A stretch of DNA of 64,000 bases. It comes from Cellulomonas hominis (lineage in GTDB: Bacteria > Actinomycetota > Actinomycetes > Actinomycetales > Cellulomonadaceae). The DNA lies in assembly GCF_005239125.1 (NCBI RefSeq), contig NZ_SZYE01000002.1, positions 17,176 through 81,175 on the forward strand, read 5' to 3'. This document shows, piece by piece, positions 15,707 to 24,150 of the stretch. Each line of letters opens with the position of its first letter. Position 1 is the first letter of the stretch. Below the pieces are notes generated by a model, which saw only the letters and a list, made by a program, of their open reading frames with translations, made no database searches and was not told the origin of the DNA. The position numbers and the translations under genes were made by a program.

Positions 15707-16089
15707 GACTCCCTCCGGCCGAACAGGGCCGGGTCGACCGGCCGCTTCGCCCGCGGCAGGTTCTCCACGACCAGCAGGTAGGACTCCGTCACCAGGTCCT
15801 CGACCAGGGAGGGTTCCAGCGAGCCGCCCGGGTGCAGCGTGATCCAGTGCTGCTTGTTCATGTGGTAGCCCGGCGTGATGTCCTCGTGCGCGCTGCGCAG
15901 CGCCGTGGCGTCGTGCGGCTCGGACTTCAGGATCACGATCGGCTCGCCGGTCACGTCGGTCATCAGCATGAACACCTTGCCGCGGACCTTGAACACGTCC
16001 CACTCCGGCCCGAAGGGATGCTCCAGGTCGCTCCCGGGCAGCTCCTCGGCCCGCGCCCGCGCCCGGTCCTGCACCGTCTGGTCCTGCAT
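15703..16089 (-). CDS. MmcQ/YjbR-family protein
   Basis: A 128-residue CyaY-like-fold protein. Typical blocks: HPFGPEWDVFKVRGKVFML, KSEPHDATALRSAHEDI, MNKQHWITLHPGG, VTESYLLVVENL. The family is often called DNA-binding but its role is not settled. ATG 16089 follows GGGAGGT. First gene of the operon YjbR - short YjbR - rarA - carboxylesterase, all joined by 4-nt overlaps. The TetR palindrome at 16119-16142 lies between it and the divergent TetR gene and may control both. Confidence 0.88.
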   Translation of the reverse strand: MQDQTVQDRARARAEELPGSDLEHPFGPEWDVFKVRGKVFMLMTDVTGEPIVILKSEPHDATALRSAHEDITPGYHMNKQHWITLHPGGSLEPSLVEDLVTESYLLVVENLPRAKRPVDPALFGRRES

Positions 16090-16118
16090 GGGACCTCCCT
16101 CGCTCGACTCCTCCACGC

Positions 16119-16142
16119 AAGTACGTACCATGGTACGTACTT
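16119..16142. promoter_or_regulatory. 24-bp perfect palindrome, TetR operator candidate
   Basis: Half-site AAGTACGTACCA followed directly by its exact reverse complement. Centred between the YjbR operon and the TetR/quinone-oxidoreductase operon, 18 nt before the TetR GTG. A textbook dimeric-repressor site, likely for the adjacent TetR protein. Confidence 0.8.
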
Positions 16143-16160
16143 CCACTGACAGGAGACCCG

Positions 16161-16784
16161 GTGCGCAAGGGCAGGCCGAACGACCCGCGGCGACGGGACC
16201 GCATCCTGCGGGCCACGCTCGCCGTGATCGGCGACGAGGGCGTGCACGCGACGTCCTACCGCCGGGTCGCCGCGCGCGCCGAGGTCCCGCTCGGGTCGAT
16301 GACCTACTACTTCGCGGACCTGGAGACGCTGATCGTCAGCGCCTTCGAGACCCTGGGGGAGGGCTTGGAGCCGCGGTACGCCGGCCCGCTGCGTGACGCG
16401 CGGGACGAGCTCGAGGCGATCGAGGCGCTGGTGGCGGCCACCGGCGGCACGACCAGCCCGAGCCGGCACGACATCCGCCTGTACACGGAGATGTACCAGT
16501 ACGCGGCGCGCAGTCAACGCGTGGCCGAGCTCGTCCGCACCTTCCAGGAGGACTCGCTGGAGGTGCTGCGCCGACACTTCTCGGACTCCGCGGCCCGCGC
16601 TGTCGACGCACTCATCTGGGGGTGGTGGACCTACCGCTCGTTCCACGACACGCCTCTGGACGAGACGATGGTCCGCCGCGCCTTCCGAGCGCTGGTCACC
16701 GACCTCGCCGACGACACCGGGACCGATCCCGACGGCACGACGCCACGCGCCGGAGCGAGCACCACGCAGAGGGGACCGACATGA
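16161..16784 (+). CDS. TetR-family repressor
   Basis: A 207-residue repressor: HTH in the first 55 residues (RDRILRATLAVIGDEGVHAT, YRRVAARAEVPLGSMTYYF), then a helical effector domain. GTG 16161 follows CAGGAG. The stop overlaps the ATG of the quinone oxidoreductase by 4 nt, so the pair is co-translated, and the 24-bp palindrome upstream is the probable self-operator. Inducer unknown. Confidence 0.9.
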   Translation: MRKGRPNDPRRRDRILRATLAVIGDEGVHATSYRRVAARAEVPLGSMTYYFADLETLIVSAFETLGEGLEPRYAGPLRDARDELEAIEALVAATGGTTSPSRHDIRLYTEMYQYAARSQRVAELVRTFQEDSLEVLRRHFSDSAARAVDALIWGWWTYRSFHDTPLDETMVRRAFRALVTDLADDTGTDPDGTTPRAGASTTQRGPT

Positions 16785-17803
16785 GCGACACGATCACGAC
16801 CCACCGCACCGCCCCGCCGACCATGCGCGCGGTCGTGGTCACCCGACCCGGGCACCTGGAGGCGTTGGAGGTCCGCGACGTGCCGACCCCCGGGCGTGAG
16901 CCGGGCTGGGTGCTGATCGCCGTGCGGGCGTTCGGGGTCAACGAGTCCGAGATCACCACGCGCAAGGGGGAGTCCGACGCCGACGTCACCTACCCCCGCA
17001 TCCCGGGGATCGAGGGCGTCGGGGTGGTCGTCGACGCCGACCCGGACAGCGACCTGCGCCCCGGCCAGCAGGTGGCGACCATGATGGGCGGCATGGGCCG
17101 CTCCTTCGACGGGTCCTACGCCGAGTACGTCACCGTTCCCGCGGACCAGGTCATCCCGTTCGAGAGCGCGCTGCCCTGGGAGGCGCTCGGGGCACTGCCC
17201 GAGACGCTCCAGACCGCGTACGGGTCGCTCAGCACCGGCCTGGACCTCCAGGCCGGGCAGACCCTGCTCATCCGCGGCGGGACCTCCACGGTCGGGCTGG
17301 CCGCCGCCACCCTCGCCAAGGAGCTCGGCGCCACGGTCATCTCGACCACGAGGCACGCCTCCCGGCTCGACGCCCTCCGTGCCGTCGGTGTGGACCACCC
17401 GATCACCGACGACGGGAACATCGCCGGCACCGTGCGGGACATCGCCCCGTCCGGCGTCGACGCCGCGCTCGAGCTGGTGGGCTGCACCGCCCTTCCCGAC
17501 ACGCTGGCCTGCGTCCGGGTCCACGGGACCACGTGCTTCACCGGCGCACTCGGGGGAGCGTGGACGATCGCCGACTTCGACCCGTTCGCCATTCCCAAGG
17601 GCGTCCGTCTCACCAGCTACGCGGGCGACGCCCGCGACCTGCCGCCCGAGGTGCTCCAGCGCCAGCTCGAGGCGATCGCCGCAGGCCGCCTCACGTTGCC
17701 GGTCGCGCGCACCTACCGCGGGCTCGAGCAGGTCCCCGACGCCCACGCCGCGCTCGAGTCCGGGAGCACCACGGGGAAGCACGTCGTCGTCCTCGATCAC
17801 TGA
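16781..17803 (+). CDS. Zinc-independent quinone oxidoreductase (MDR family)
   Basis: A 340-residue NADPH:quinone-reductase-type medium-chain dehydrogenase. GroES-like half (VRAFGVNESEITTRKG, IPGIEGVG) and Rossmann half with LLIRGGTSTVGLAAATLAKELGA. No structural-zinc cysteine cluster is seen, as in the QOR branch. It would reduce quinones or enones with NADPH. ATG 16781 overlaps the TetR stop (ATGA), so both share the palindrome-controlled promoter. Confidence 0.9.
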   Translation: MSDTITTHRTAPPTMRAVVVTRPGHLEALEVRDVPTPGREPGWVLIAVRAFGVNESEITTRKGESDADVTYPRIPGIEGVGVVVDADPDSDLRPGQQVATMMGGMGRSFDGSYAEYVTVPADQVIPFESALPWEALGALPETLQTAYGSLSTGLDLQAGQTLLIRGGTSTVGLAAATLAKELGATVISTTRHASRLDALRAVGVDHPITDDGNIAGTVRDIAPSGVDAALELVGCTALPDTLACVRVHGTTCFTGALGGAWTIADFDPFAIPKGVRLTSYAGDARDLPPEVLQRQLEAIAAGRLTLPVARTYRGLEQVPDAHAALESGSTTGKHVVVLDH

Positions 17804-17982
17804 ACGCCGGCACCTCTGCGCCTCGCGATCGGTCGATCTACTAGGTCGCTGCCGACGCCGGGGCCTTGACGCCGGTCGCCGCAGCCGGGCTCACCAGACG
17901 CTCCGGTTCTCGCTCCGGTCCGTCGAGCTCGACGGCGGGCGCGTCACCGCTTGCTCGCGCTCGGAGGGCTCGGCCGGCGAGG

Positions 17983-18618
17983 TCAGGGCCGGGGCGCGGC
18001 CGGCGCGCACACGATGGCGGCGAGCTGGCCGAACGTCTCGTCGAGCAGTTCTGACAGGTCGCGTCCGGTGCCGGCCGCGAGGTCGTTCGCGGTGCGCATG
18101 CACGCGAACGCCGCTCCGACCGCCGCCGCCGGCGCCGGATCGGCGGGCTCCCACGGATGGCCGGCGGCCTGCGCACGTTCGCGCGCAGCGTCCACCAGCG
18201 CGCCCTGGATCGCATCCAGGCGGTGGAGGTAGGAGGCGCGCAGCGCGTCGTTGGACTGCACGATCCGCTCCATCGCGGCCATGCGCTGCGCCGTGGCGGG
18301 GTCCGTCGCGTAGTCGACGACACCGTCGAAGACCCGACGCAGCGAGTCCCACAGCGGCTCGTCGGCCGGGCGGGCGTGGAGGGCTTCGGCGAGCTGGTCG
18401 GCCATCGCGTCGTACTTGCCCAGGACCAGGTCGTCCTTGGAGGCGAAGTAGCGGAAGAAGCTGCGGCGCGACATGCCCACAGCCGCCGCGATCTGGTCGA
18501 CGGTCGTGCCCTCGTACCCCTGGGCGACGAACAGGTCCTGCGCCGCGTCGATCAGCTCGGCGCGCACCGCGCGGCGGGTCCGCTCCCGCAGCGGCGAGGT
18601 CGTCGGTTCCGTGGCCAT
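17983..18618 (-). CDS. TetR-family repressor
   Basis: A 211-residue repressor with N-terminal HTH (RAELIDAAQDLFVAQGYEGT, VDQIAAAVGMSRRSFFRYF) and a C-terminal domain with the DEPLWDSLRRVFD start of the MftR/TetR_C group. Divergent from an SDR gene; the 86-bp gap holds an inverted repeat. The 179 bp downstream to the quinone oxidoreductase stop show no clear feature. Confidence 0.88.
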   Translation of the reverse strand: MATEPTTSPLRERTRRAVRAELIDAAQDLFVAQGYEGTTVDQIAAAVGMSRRSFFRYFASKDDLVLGKYDAMADQLAEALHARPADEPLWDSLRRVFDGVVDYATDPATAQRMAAMERIVQSNDALRASYLHRLDAIQGALVDAARERAQAAGHPWEPADPAPAAAVGAAFACMRTANDLAAGTGRDLSELLDETFGQLAAIVCAPAAPRP

Positions 18619-18646
18619 GCGCTGAACCTACCACCGGTTGCACATC

Positions 18647-18661
18647 TGACACCGAGTGCCA
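18647..18661. promoter_or_regulatory. TetR operator candidate
   Basis: TGACAC-cga-GTGCCA, 5 of 6 positions symmetric, with a further GTGACAC at about 18675-18681. Lies between the divergent TetR and SDR genes. Confidence 0.45.
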
Positions 18662-18704
18662 TAGCGTGCGCCAAGTGACACGCACCGCTCTGGAGGAGGC
18701 TCAC

Positions 18705-19523
18705 ATGTCGAAGGTCTGGTTCATCACCGGTACGAGCCGCGGGTTCGGCCGGGAGTTCGCCGTCGCCGCTCTGGGACGCGGCGACCGAGTGGTCGCGACG
18801 GCCCGGGACGCGGCATCGCTGGACGACCTGGCGGGGGAGTACGGCGACGCGGTCCTGCCGCTCGCGCTGGACGTGACGGACCGGGACGCGGCCTTCGCCT
18901 CGGTGGCCGCTGCGGTCGAGCGGTTCGGGCGCCTGGACGTCGTCGTGAACAACGCCGGCTACGGGCTGTTCGGCGCGGTCGAGGAGATCACGCCGGAGCA
19001 GCTGCGTGACCAGCTCGAGGTCAACCTGTTCGGCGTCCTGCACGTCACCCAGGCGGTCCTGCCGGTGCTGCGGGAGCAGGGGAGCGGCCACATCGTGCAG
19101 ATCTCCACGATCGGCGGTGTCGCGGCCTTCCCGAACCTCGGCGGGTACCACGCCTCGAAGTGGGCGCTGGAGGGGCTGACCGAGTCGCTGGCGCAGGAGG
19201 TCGCCGGGTTCGGCATCAAGGTCACCCTGGTCGAGCCCGGCGGCTTCGCCACCGACTGGGCCGGCAGCAGCGCGACGCACGCGACTCCGCTGCCCGCCTA
19301 CGACGGGCTGCGTGAGGCGATGGCGTCCAGGCGCGGGTCCAGCGTCCCGGGCGACCCCACCGCGACCGGGCCGGCACTGCTCCAGGTGGTCGACGCCGAG
19401 CAGCCGCCGCTGCGGGTGTTCTTCGGCGCCATGCCGACGCAGATGATCCCGGGCCTGTACCAGTCCCGCCTGGACACCTGGGAGCAGTGGAAGGACGTCT
19501 CCGTCGCGGCCGACGGCCACTGA
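18705..19523 (+). CDS. Classical SDR oxidoreductase
   Basis: A 272-residue SDR: cofactor loop ITGTSRGFGREFA (6-18), NNAGYG near 83, Ser in QISTIGG, YHASKWALEGLTESLA. This TGTSRGFG/LTESLA type is common next to regulators and is often annotated as oxidoreductase of unknown substrate. Good ribosome site GGAGGAGG before ATG 18705. Strongly similar in motif choice to the SDR at 19838, so the two may be paralogues. Followed by a terminator hairpin. Confidence 0.92.
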   Translation: MSKVWFITGTSRGFGREFAVAALGRGDRVVATARDAASLDDLAGEYGDAVLPLALDVTDRDAAFASVAAAVERFGRLDVVVNNAGYGLFGAVEEITPEQLRDQLEVNLFGVLHVTQAVLPVLREQGSGHIVQISTIGGVAAFPNLGGYHASKWALEGLTESLAQEVAGFGIKVTLVEPGGFATDWAGSSATHATPLPAYDGLREAMASRRGSSVPGDPTATGPALLQVVDAEQPPLRVFFGAMPTQMIPGLYQSRLDTWEQWKDVSVAADGH

Positions 19524-19540
19524 CCCCACCCAGCCCCTCG

Positions 19541-19570
19541 GGCCGGCGACCGCACGCGCGGTTGCCGGCC
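19541..19570 (+). terminator. Hairpin downstream of the SDR gene
   Basis: Arms GGCCGGCGACCGC and GCGGTTGCCGGCC pair over 13 bp with one G-T, around a 4-nt loop, 18 nt after the SDR stop. No T tract. Confidence 0.65.
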
Positions 19571-19837
19571 CGCGGCAGCTCCATCGCGCTCGCTACTGCC
19601 ACCTCGGCGCACGGACAACAGCGCCGTGGTCGGACGGGGTGATCCGAGGAGCGGGTCAGCGCCGGCCGGTGCCCGAGAGCTGCATCGGCCGGCGCCGGGG
19701 CTCGCCGCTGCTCGGTGAGCTCGTCGACCTGGGTGGCGAGCGACTGCTGGAGGACGGTGGGTGGACGAATTCCCTGGGGTCAGCCGCCCACCGCGGTCAC
19801 GTCGACGACCTCCGCGGACGATGGCCGGCGCGGTCCC
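19571..19837. other. Non-coding gap between convergent SDR genes
   Basis: No convincing gene in either strand. It contains one further inverted repeat, GCGCCGGCC (19659-19667) with GGCCGGCGC (19687-19695), separated by 19 nt, perhaps a second terminator. Nothing else recognised. Confidence 0.5.
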
Positions 19838-20692
19838 TCAGCGCGCCTTGTCGGTCGTCAGCGCCAGGTCCCGGGCTGCTGCGACGTCGGACGCCAGGGC
19901 CGTGGCCCGCTCCGCGGCCATCGCCGAGGAGTCCGAGCCGAGCTGCTGGCGCAGCGGCCCGTCCGCACGGGCCGCGATCAACGCGATCGCACGAGCTGCT
20001 CTGACGGGGTCACCGGGCTGGGTGCCCGGCATCGCGCGGTGCTGCTCGATCATCGAGGCGATGGCCGGGTACGCGTCGCCCGTGTCTGCGGCGACCTCGA
20101 GCGAGCTCGCCCGGAGGAAGTCCGTGTCGAAGTACCCGGGCTCGACGATCGTGACGCGGATGCCGTGGTCCGCGACCTCGCCGGCCAGCGACTCCGTGAG
20201 CCCCTCGACGGCGAACTTCGCGGCGCAGTACAGGCCCCAGCCCGGGAAGGCCAGGAGCCCCAGGATCGAGGACACGGTGATCACGTGCCCGGACCCGGCA
20301 GCGCGCATGCCCGGCAGCACCTCGCGCAGGACGTTCCAGGTGCCTGCGACCTGGACGTCGAGCATGCGGCGCACGTCGGCGTCGCTCGTGTCCTCGACCG
20401 CGCCCAGGTAGCCGTAGCCCGCGTTGTTGACCACGACGTCGATGGCGCCGAACCGCGTGGTCGCCTCCGACACCGCGGTGCGCACGGAGTCCGGGTCGGT
20501 GAGGTCGACCTCGAGCGCCAGGAGGCCCCCGGTCGGGACGCCGTCGAGCGCGGCGAGCAGTCGCTCGGTCGAGCGGGTCGTGGCTGCCACGCGGTCGCCC
20601 CGGCCGAGGAGATGGCGGACCAGGGCGAGGCCGAGGCCCCGGGAGGTCCCGGTGATGAACCAGGTCGCGGCGCTGTCGGTGGGGGATGTCAT
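19838..20692 (-). CDS. Classical SDR oxidoreductase paired with an MmyB-type regulator
   Basis: A 284-residue SDR: ITGTSRGLGLALV, NNAGYG, VSSILG, YCAAKFAVEGLTESLA, IVEPGYFDTDF. Same subtype as the SDR at 18705. ATG 20692 overlaps GTC ATG with a weak ribosome site. Divergent from an XRE regulator with an MmyB-like ligand domain; such regulator-SDR head-to-head pairs are a recurring actinobacterial arrangement, so the SDR is the probable target. Confidence 0.92.
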   Translation of the reverse strand: MTSPTDSAATWFITGTSRGLGLALVRHLLGRGDRVAATTRSTERLLAALDGVPTGGLLALEVDLTDPDSVRTAVSEATTRFGAIDVVVNNAGYGYLGAVEDTSDADVRRMLDVQVAGTWNVLREVLPGMRAAGSGHVITVSSILGLLAFPGWGLYCAAKFAVEGLTESLAGEVADHGIRVTIVEPGYFDTDFLRASSLEVAADTGDAYPAIASMIEQHRAMPGTQPGDPVRAARAIALIAARADGPLRQQLGSDSSAMAAERATALASDVAAARDLALTTDKAR

Positions 20693-20745
20693 GGGAGTTC
20701 CTCTCTCGTCGGTTCCTCCAGCCTCCGGTGGTCGGCGGGGCCGTG

Positions 20746-20773
20746 GGGCCGCACAATCGGCCGTGTGCGGCCC
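20746..20773. promoter_or_regulatory. Inverted repeat between SDR and XRE regulator
   Basis: GGGCCGCAC (20746-20754) and GTGCGGCCC (20765-20773), perfect 9-bp arms with a 10-bp centre, in the 147-bp divergent gap. Probable operator of the MmyB-type regulator. Confidence 0.6.
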
Positions 20774-20839
20774 AGGAGGCGCGCGCCTAGGACGCGCAGG
20801 GCCAGGCGCGACGACAACGTGGTGCGAGACGATCGAGCA

Positions 20840-21700
20840 GTGGCCGACGTCAACCGCGAACTCGCCGACTTCCTGCGCCGCGCGCGCGGCCAGGCCGACC
20901 GGTCCCGGGCGGGCCTCCCCCCGGACGATCGGGTGCGCCGCGTGCCGGGCCTCCGGCGGGAGGAGGTCGCTGCGCTCGCCCGCGTGTCGACGGACTACTA
21001 CACGAGGCTCGAGCAGGGACGGCGGATCGTCCCGTCGGCAGGCGTCGTGGCGGCGATCGCGACGGCCCTGGACCTGGACGACGCAGGACGCGCGCACCTG
21101 ACCCACCTGATCGGCGCGGCTCCGCGCCCGTCCCGACGGCCCGTCCGTGCGCAGAGCGCTCGCAGGGGGCTGCATCAGCTCCTCGACGCTCTCGACGGCG
21201 TCCCGGCGCTGCTGCTGGGACGACGTACGGACGTGCTCGCGGCCAACAGGCTCGCCCGCGCCCTGCTGGCCGACTTCGACGCGATGCCCGCTCGGGACCG
21301 GAACTACGCGCGGTGGATGTTCCTCGATCCCGAAGCGCGCGAGCGCCTCGTCGACTGGGATGCGCAGGCCCGGACCGTCGTGGAGAACCTCCGCCTCGAA
21401 GCGGGTCGCGACCCCGACGACCCGGCGACACAGGCGCTCGTCGGCGCCCTGACCATCGCCAGCCCGGACTTCGCCCGGTGGTGGGAGGAGCACCGCGTCC
21501 ACCAGCGCACGTTCGGCGACAAGCGGTTCCGGCATCCTGTGGCCGGTGACCTCACCCTGCAGTACGAGACGCTGACCAACCCGGGCGACCCGGAGCAGGT
21601 GCTGTTCCTGTTCACCGCCGAACCCGGGTCACCGTCGCGCCAGGCGCTCGACCTGTTGACGAGCTGGACGGTGGAGCGGGCCGGGCACCCGTCCGCCTGA
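20840..21700 (+). CDS. XRE regulator with MmyB-like ligand-binding domain
   Basis: A 286-residue regulator. N-terminal XRE HTH with the family hallmark VPGLRREEVAALARVSTDYYTRLEQGR, and a C-terminal PAS-like MmyB domain (LLLGRRTDVLAANRLARALL, NYARWMFLDPEARE, KRFRHPVAGDLTLQYETL). GTG 20840 is used; an in-frame GTG at 20819 is possible. Divergent from an SDR gene. A second pair of the same kind lies at 22449-24150 in the same relative order. Confidence 0.9.
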   Translation: MADVNRELADFLRRARGQADRSRAGLPPDDRVRRVPGLRREEVAALARVSTDYYTRLEQGRRIVPSAGVVAAIATALDLDDAGRAHLTHLIGAAPRPSRRPVRAQSARRGLHQLLDALDGVPALLLGRRTDVLAANRLARALLADFDAMPARDRNYARWMFLDPEARERLVDWDAQARTVVENLRLEAGRDPDDPATQALVGALTIASPDFARWWEEHRVHQRTFGDKRFRHPVAGDLTLQYETLTNPGDPEQVLFLFTAEPGSPSRQALDLLTSWTVERAGHPSA

Positions 21701-21803
21701 CACCGCCGCTCCCGGACCAGGTCGGTCCCCCCGGCCTCCTGCGCGCGAGCGAGCTGAGTCGAGCGCGCCGGATCGGTAGAGGTGCAGGTCAGGAGATACG
21801 CAG

Positions 21804-21815
21804 GCCAGTACTGGC
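21804..21815. repeat. Palindrome within a sequence partly repeated at 24240-24282
   Basis: GCCAGTACTGGC is a perfect 12-bp palindrome. The surrounding 50 bp share GATACGCAG (here direct, inverted at 24260-24268) and TCGGGCGTACT (21833-21843, direct at 24273-24283) with the region after the second XRE gene. Meaning unknown. Confidence 0.4.
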
Positions 21816-21962
21816 ACCGCTGCCGATCAGGATCGGGCGTACTCGCCGGACGACGGTCTCCTGCGAGGACGATCGAGCTACTCGGCGACCGAACCCCGGA
21901 CCTCGGCGGCGCTCGTCCGTTAGCGTGCCGAGAGCTCGGGCACCGGCCCGGCAAGACGGGGG

Positions 21963-22241
21963 GTGGTGTCGGTGGCGCAGGGGCAGGTGGCACGGGTTCG
22001 ACTCCGGGCAGCGGCGCAGGTCATCGCCGTGCTGGCCCTCGTGCTCACCGTCGCCGACGGGTTCCGGTGGGGGAATCGCTGGTACGTGGCCACTCAGTTC
22101 GCCCAGTCCGACGTGGACTCGGGTAACGCGATGGTCGCGCACGCGCACGAGGCGCTGGTCCGCGGGCTCGCGCTGCTTCTGGTGGCGGCCGTCGCCGCGG
22201 TGATCGGGTGGCGAGTGCGCGTCGTCGTCGTGCACCGCTGA
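21963..22241 (+). CDS. Small membrane protein of unknown function
   Basis: A 92-residue protein with two hydrophobic segments (about 18-32, VIAVLALVLTVADGF, and 68-83, LALLLVAAVAAVIGW) separated by a polar loop with WGNRWYVATQFAQSDVDSG. Codon use is normal for the window (third positions mostly G/C), supporting a real gene. GTG 21963 used; GTG 21966 and 21972 are in frame too. I do not recognise a family. Confidence 0.55.
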   Translation: MVSVAQGQVARVRLRAAAQVIAVLALVLTVADGFRWGNRWYVATQFAQSDVDSGNAMVAHAHEALVRGLALLLVAAVAAVIGWRVRVVVVHR

Positions 22242-22362
22242 CCCGGGCGCGCGTGATCCGCCGATGCCGAACGCTGGCTCGCGTCCGCCGAAGCGCGGCG
22301 AGGTCGGACAGCGCAGCATGGCGAAACCGCAGGTCAGCACGATATGCCGGGGTCTGCTGGCA

Positions 22363-22419
22363 CCTCATGCGCTGCAGCACGTCGTCGGGGGAGACGCGCG
22401 TGGTCGTCGTCAGCCTCAT
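22363..22419 (-). pseudogene. N-terminal fragment of a DHFR/RibD-family reductase
   Basis: On the minus strand from ATG 22419 the residues MRLTTTTRVSPDDVLQ match the conserved start of RibD-C/dihydrofolate-reductase-family proteins (usually VSLDGVMQ). After about 19 residues the frame has no further resemblance, and no DHFR motifs follow. A decayed stub; compare the remnant at 47538-47648, whose start (MRVTTTTHVSLDGV) is very similar. Confidence 0.55.
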
Positions 22420-22448
22420 GCCCGGGGCCGACCCCGCCGCACCCGTCC

Positions 22449-23189
22449 TCAGCGGCCGGGGAGGCTCGCCAGCGCCTGCGAGCGCCGCGCGACCAGCTCG
22501 GCGTACGTGCCGTCGCGCTCCGCCCACCGGTGCTGCAGCACGCCCTGCACGAGGATCTCGGCGGGCGTGGGGTCCTGGGCGAGCAGCCCGAGGGCCTCGT
22601 CGAGGAACGCGTCGAGCGGCAGGGCCGCCGGGTTGACCTTCTCCTGGCCGGCCGTCGCGACGGCCGGCGGCACGAGCTCGGTGACCTCGACGCCGGTGCC
22701 GGCGAGCTGCGCGCGCAGCGCCTCGGTGTAGGCGTGCACGCCGGCCTTGGACCCCGCGTACGTCGGCATCGAGGGGAACGGCAGGAACGCGATGCCCGAG
22801 CTCACCGTGACGATAGCGCCGCCGCCGCGGCCCACCAGGTGCGGCGTGAAGGCGTCGACGACCCGGATCGTCCCGAGCAGGTTGGTCGCCACCGTCGTCT
22901 CGGCGGCCGGGTAGTGCGCGGGGTCGCGCAGGTCCTCGACCAGCATCACGCCGGCCATCGCGACGACGAGGTCGAGGTCCGGGTGCGCGGCCAGCACGGC
23001 GTCACGGGCGCGGAGCACGGAAGCGGCGTCGGTGACGTCGACCTGCACGGTCTCCAGGTCGTCGACCCGTCCGGTGCTGCGGCCGCCGACGACGACGGTG
23101 CTGCCGGCCGCGGCGAGCCGCCGCGCGAGGCCGAGCCCGATCCCTGACGTGCCGCCGACGACGAGGGCGGTGCGGTGGGTGAGGTCCAT
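22449..23189 (-). CDS. SDR oxidoreductase, DltE-like
   Basis: A 246-residue SDR: VVGGTSGIGLGLARRLA, AMAGVM in place of NNAG, VSSGIAFLP, YAGSKAGVHAYTEALR, ELVPPAVAT. The VPPxVxT and AFLPxPxxPTY pattern is that of the DltE-like branch. Substrate unknown. ATG 23189 after a GGAAGGACC-type weak ribosome site. Divergent from the second MmyB-type regulator, its likely controller. Confidence 0.9.
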   Translation of the reverse strand: MDLTHRTALVVGGTSGIGLGLARRLAAAGSTVVVGGRSTGRVDDLETVQVDVTDAASVLRARDAVLAAHPDLDLVVAMAGVMLVEDLRDPAHYPAAETTVATNLLGTIRVVDAFTPHLVGRGGGAIVTVSSGIAFLPFPSMPTYAGSKAGVHAYTEALRAQLAGTGVEVTELVPPAVATAGQEKVNPAALPLDAFLDEALGLLAQDPTPAEILVQGVLQHRWAERDGTYAELVARRSQALASLPGR

Positions 23190-23265
23190 GGGAGGTCCTT
23201 CTTCCTGTACGGGTTGTGGTGCTGCCAGGCTGCCGGTGCCCCGCAGCCGGTGGGTCCGCCCCGTC

Positions 23266-23286
23266 GGTCCTGGGAGTGGCAGGACC
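23266..23286. promoter_or_regulatory. Inverted repeat between SDR and second XRE regulator
   Basis: GGTCCTG-ggagtgg-CAGGACC, perfect 7-bp arms, in the 133-bp divergent gap. Different in sequence from the operator of the first pair (20746-20773), as expected if the two regulators have separate targets. Confidence 0.55.
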
Positions 23287-23322
23287 ACCCCTCCGGGGCC
23301 GTCGCCCGCCTACCGTGGCCCG

Positions 23323-24150
23323 GTGAGCGGAGACGACGGGACGAACCGGCTGGGCGCGTACCTGCGCGCCCGGCGCGCGCTCGTCACCCCCGAGCAGGCC
23401 GGCATTCCTGGCGGCGCGAACCGCCGCGTGGCGGGCCTGCGGCGCGAGGAGGTGGCGCTGCTGGCCGGCATCAGCGCCGACTACTACCTGCGCCTCGAGC
23501 AGGGGCGGGACCGGAACCCGTCGGTCCAGGTGCTGGACGCACTGGCCCGGGTGCTCCGGCTCGACGAGGTGGAGTCGGCGTATCTGCAGGACCTGGCCGC
23601 GCCACGACCCCGCGGGCGGGCGCGGCGCCCGACCGGCGAGCGGGTCCCGGGGCGCCTGCACCACCTGCTCGCGGCGCTGGACGTGCCCGCGTTCATCGAG
23701 GGCCGGACGTTCGACGTGCTCGCGGCCAACTCGCTCGCCCAGGCGTTCTCGCCGCGGCTGCGGGTGGGCGAGAACCGGCTGCGGTCCCTGCTGCTCGACC
23801 CCGAGGAGCGGGCGTTCCACGACGACTGGGAGGGCGCGGTCGCCGGCTTCGTCGCGGCCTTCCGGCAGAGCGCCGGGGACGGCGCCGACGACCCGCGCAC
23901 GGTGGAGCTGGTGGGCGAGCTCTCGCTGGCGAGCGCCCGGTTCCGGACGCTGTGGGCGCGGCAGGACGTGCGCCGCCTCGCGGGCGGGACCACGGTGGTG
24001 CACCACCCCGTCGTCGGCGAGCTGACGCTCCACCGGGACAAGCTGCCGGTCGACGGGGTGGTGCTCGTCGTGTACTACGCGGACGAGGGCAGCCCGAGCG
24101 CCGACCGGCTGCGCCTGCTCGGGGCGCTCGGCGCGCCCGCGCGAGGCTGA
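23323..24150 (+). CDS. XRE regulator with MmyB-like ligand-binding domain
   Basis: A 275-residue regulator like the one at 20840: HTH with RVAGLRREEVALLAGISADYYLRLEQGRD (about 35-63) and an MmyB-like domain (FIEGRTFDVLAANSLAQAF, LRSLLLDPEERAFHDDWE, VVHHPVVGELTLHRDKL). GTG 23323. Divergent from the DltE-like SDR. The presence of two such pairs 1.7 kb apart suggests duplication of the module, though the SDRs belong to different branches. Confidence 0.9.
   Translation: MSGDDGTNRLGAYLRARRALVTPEQAGIPGGANRRVAGLRREEVALLAGISADYYLRLEQGRDRNPSVQVLDALARVLRLDEVESAYLQDLAAPRPRGRARRPTGERVPGRLHHLLAALDVPAFIEGRTFDVLAANSLAQAFSPRLRVGENRLRSLLLDPEERAFHDDWEGAVAGFVAAFRQSAGDGADDPRTVELVGELSLASARFRTLWARQDVRRLAGGTTVVHHPVVGELTLHRDKLPVDGVVLVVYYADEGSPSADRLRLLGALGAPARG

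Noticed and set aside
21804-21815. Perfect 12-bp palindrome as an attachment site
   Set aside because: No integrase, recombinase or element boundary is nearby; a palindrome alone is not evidence for attachment.
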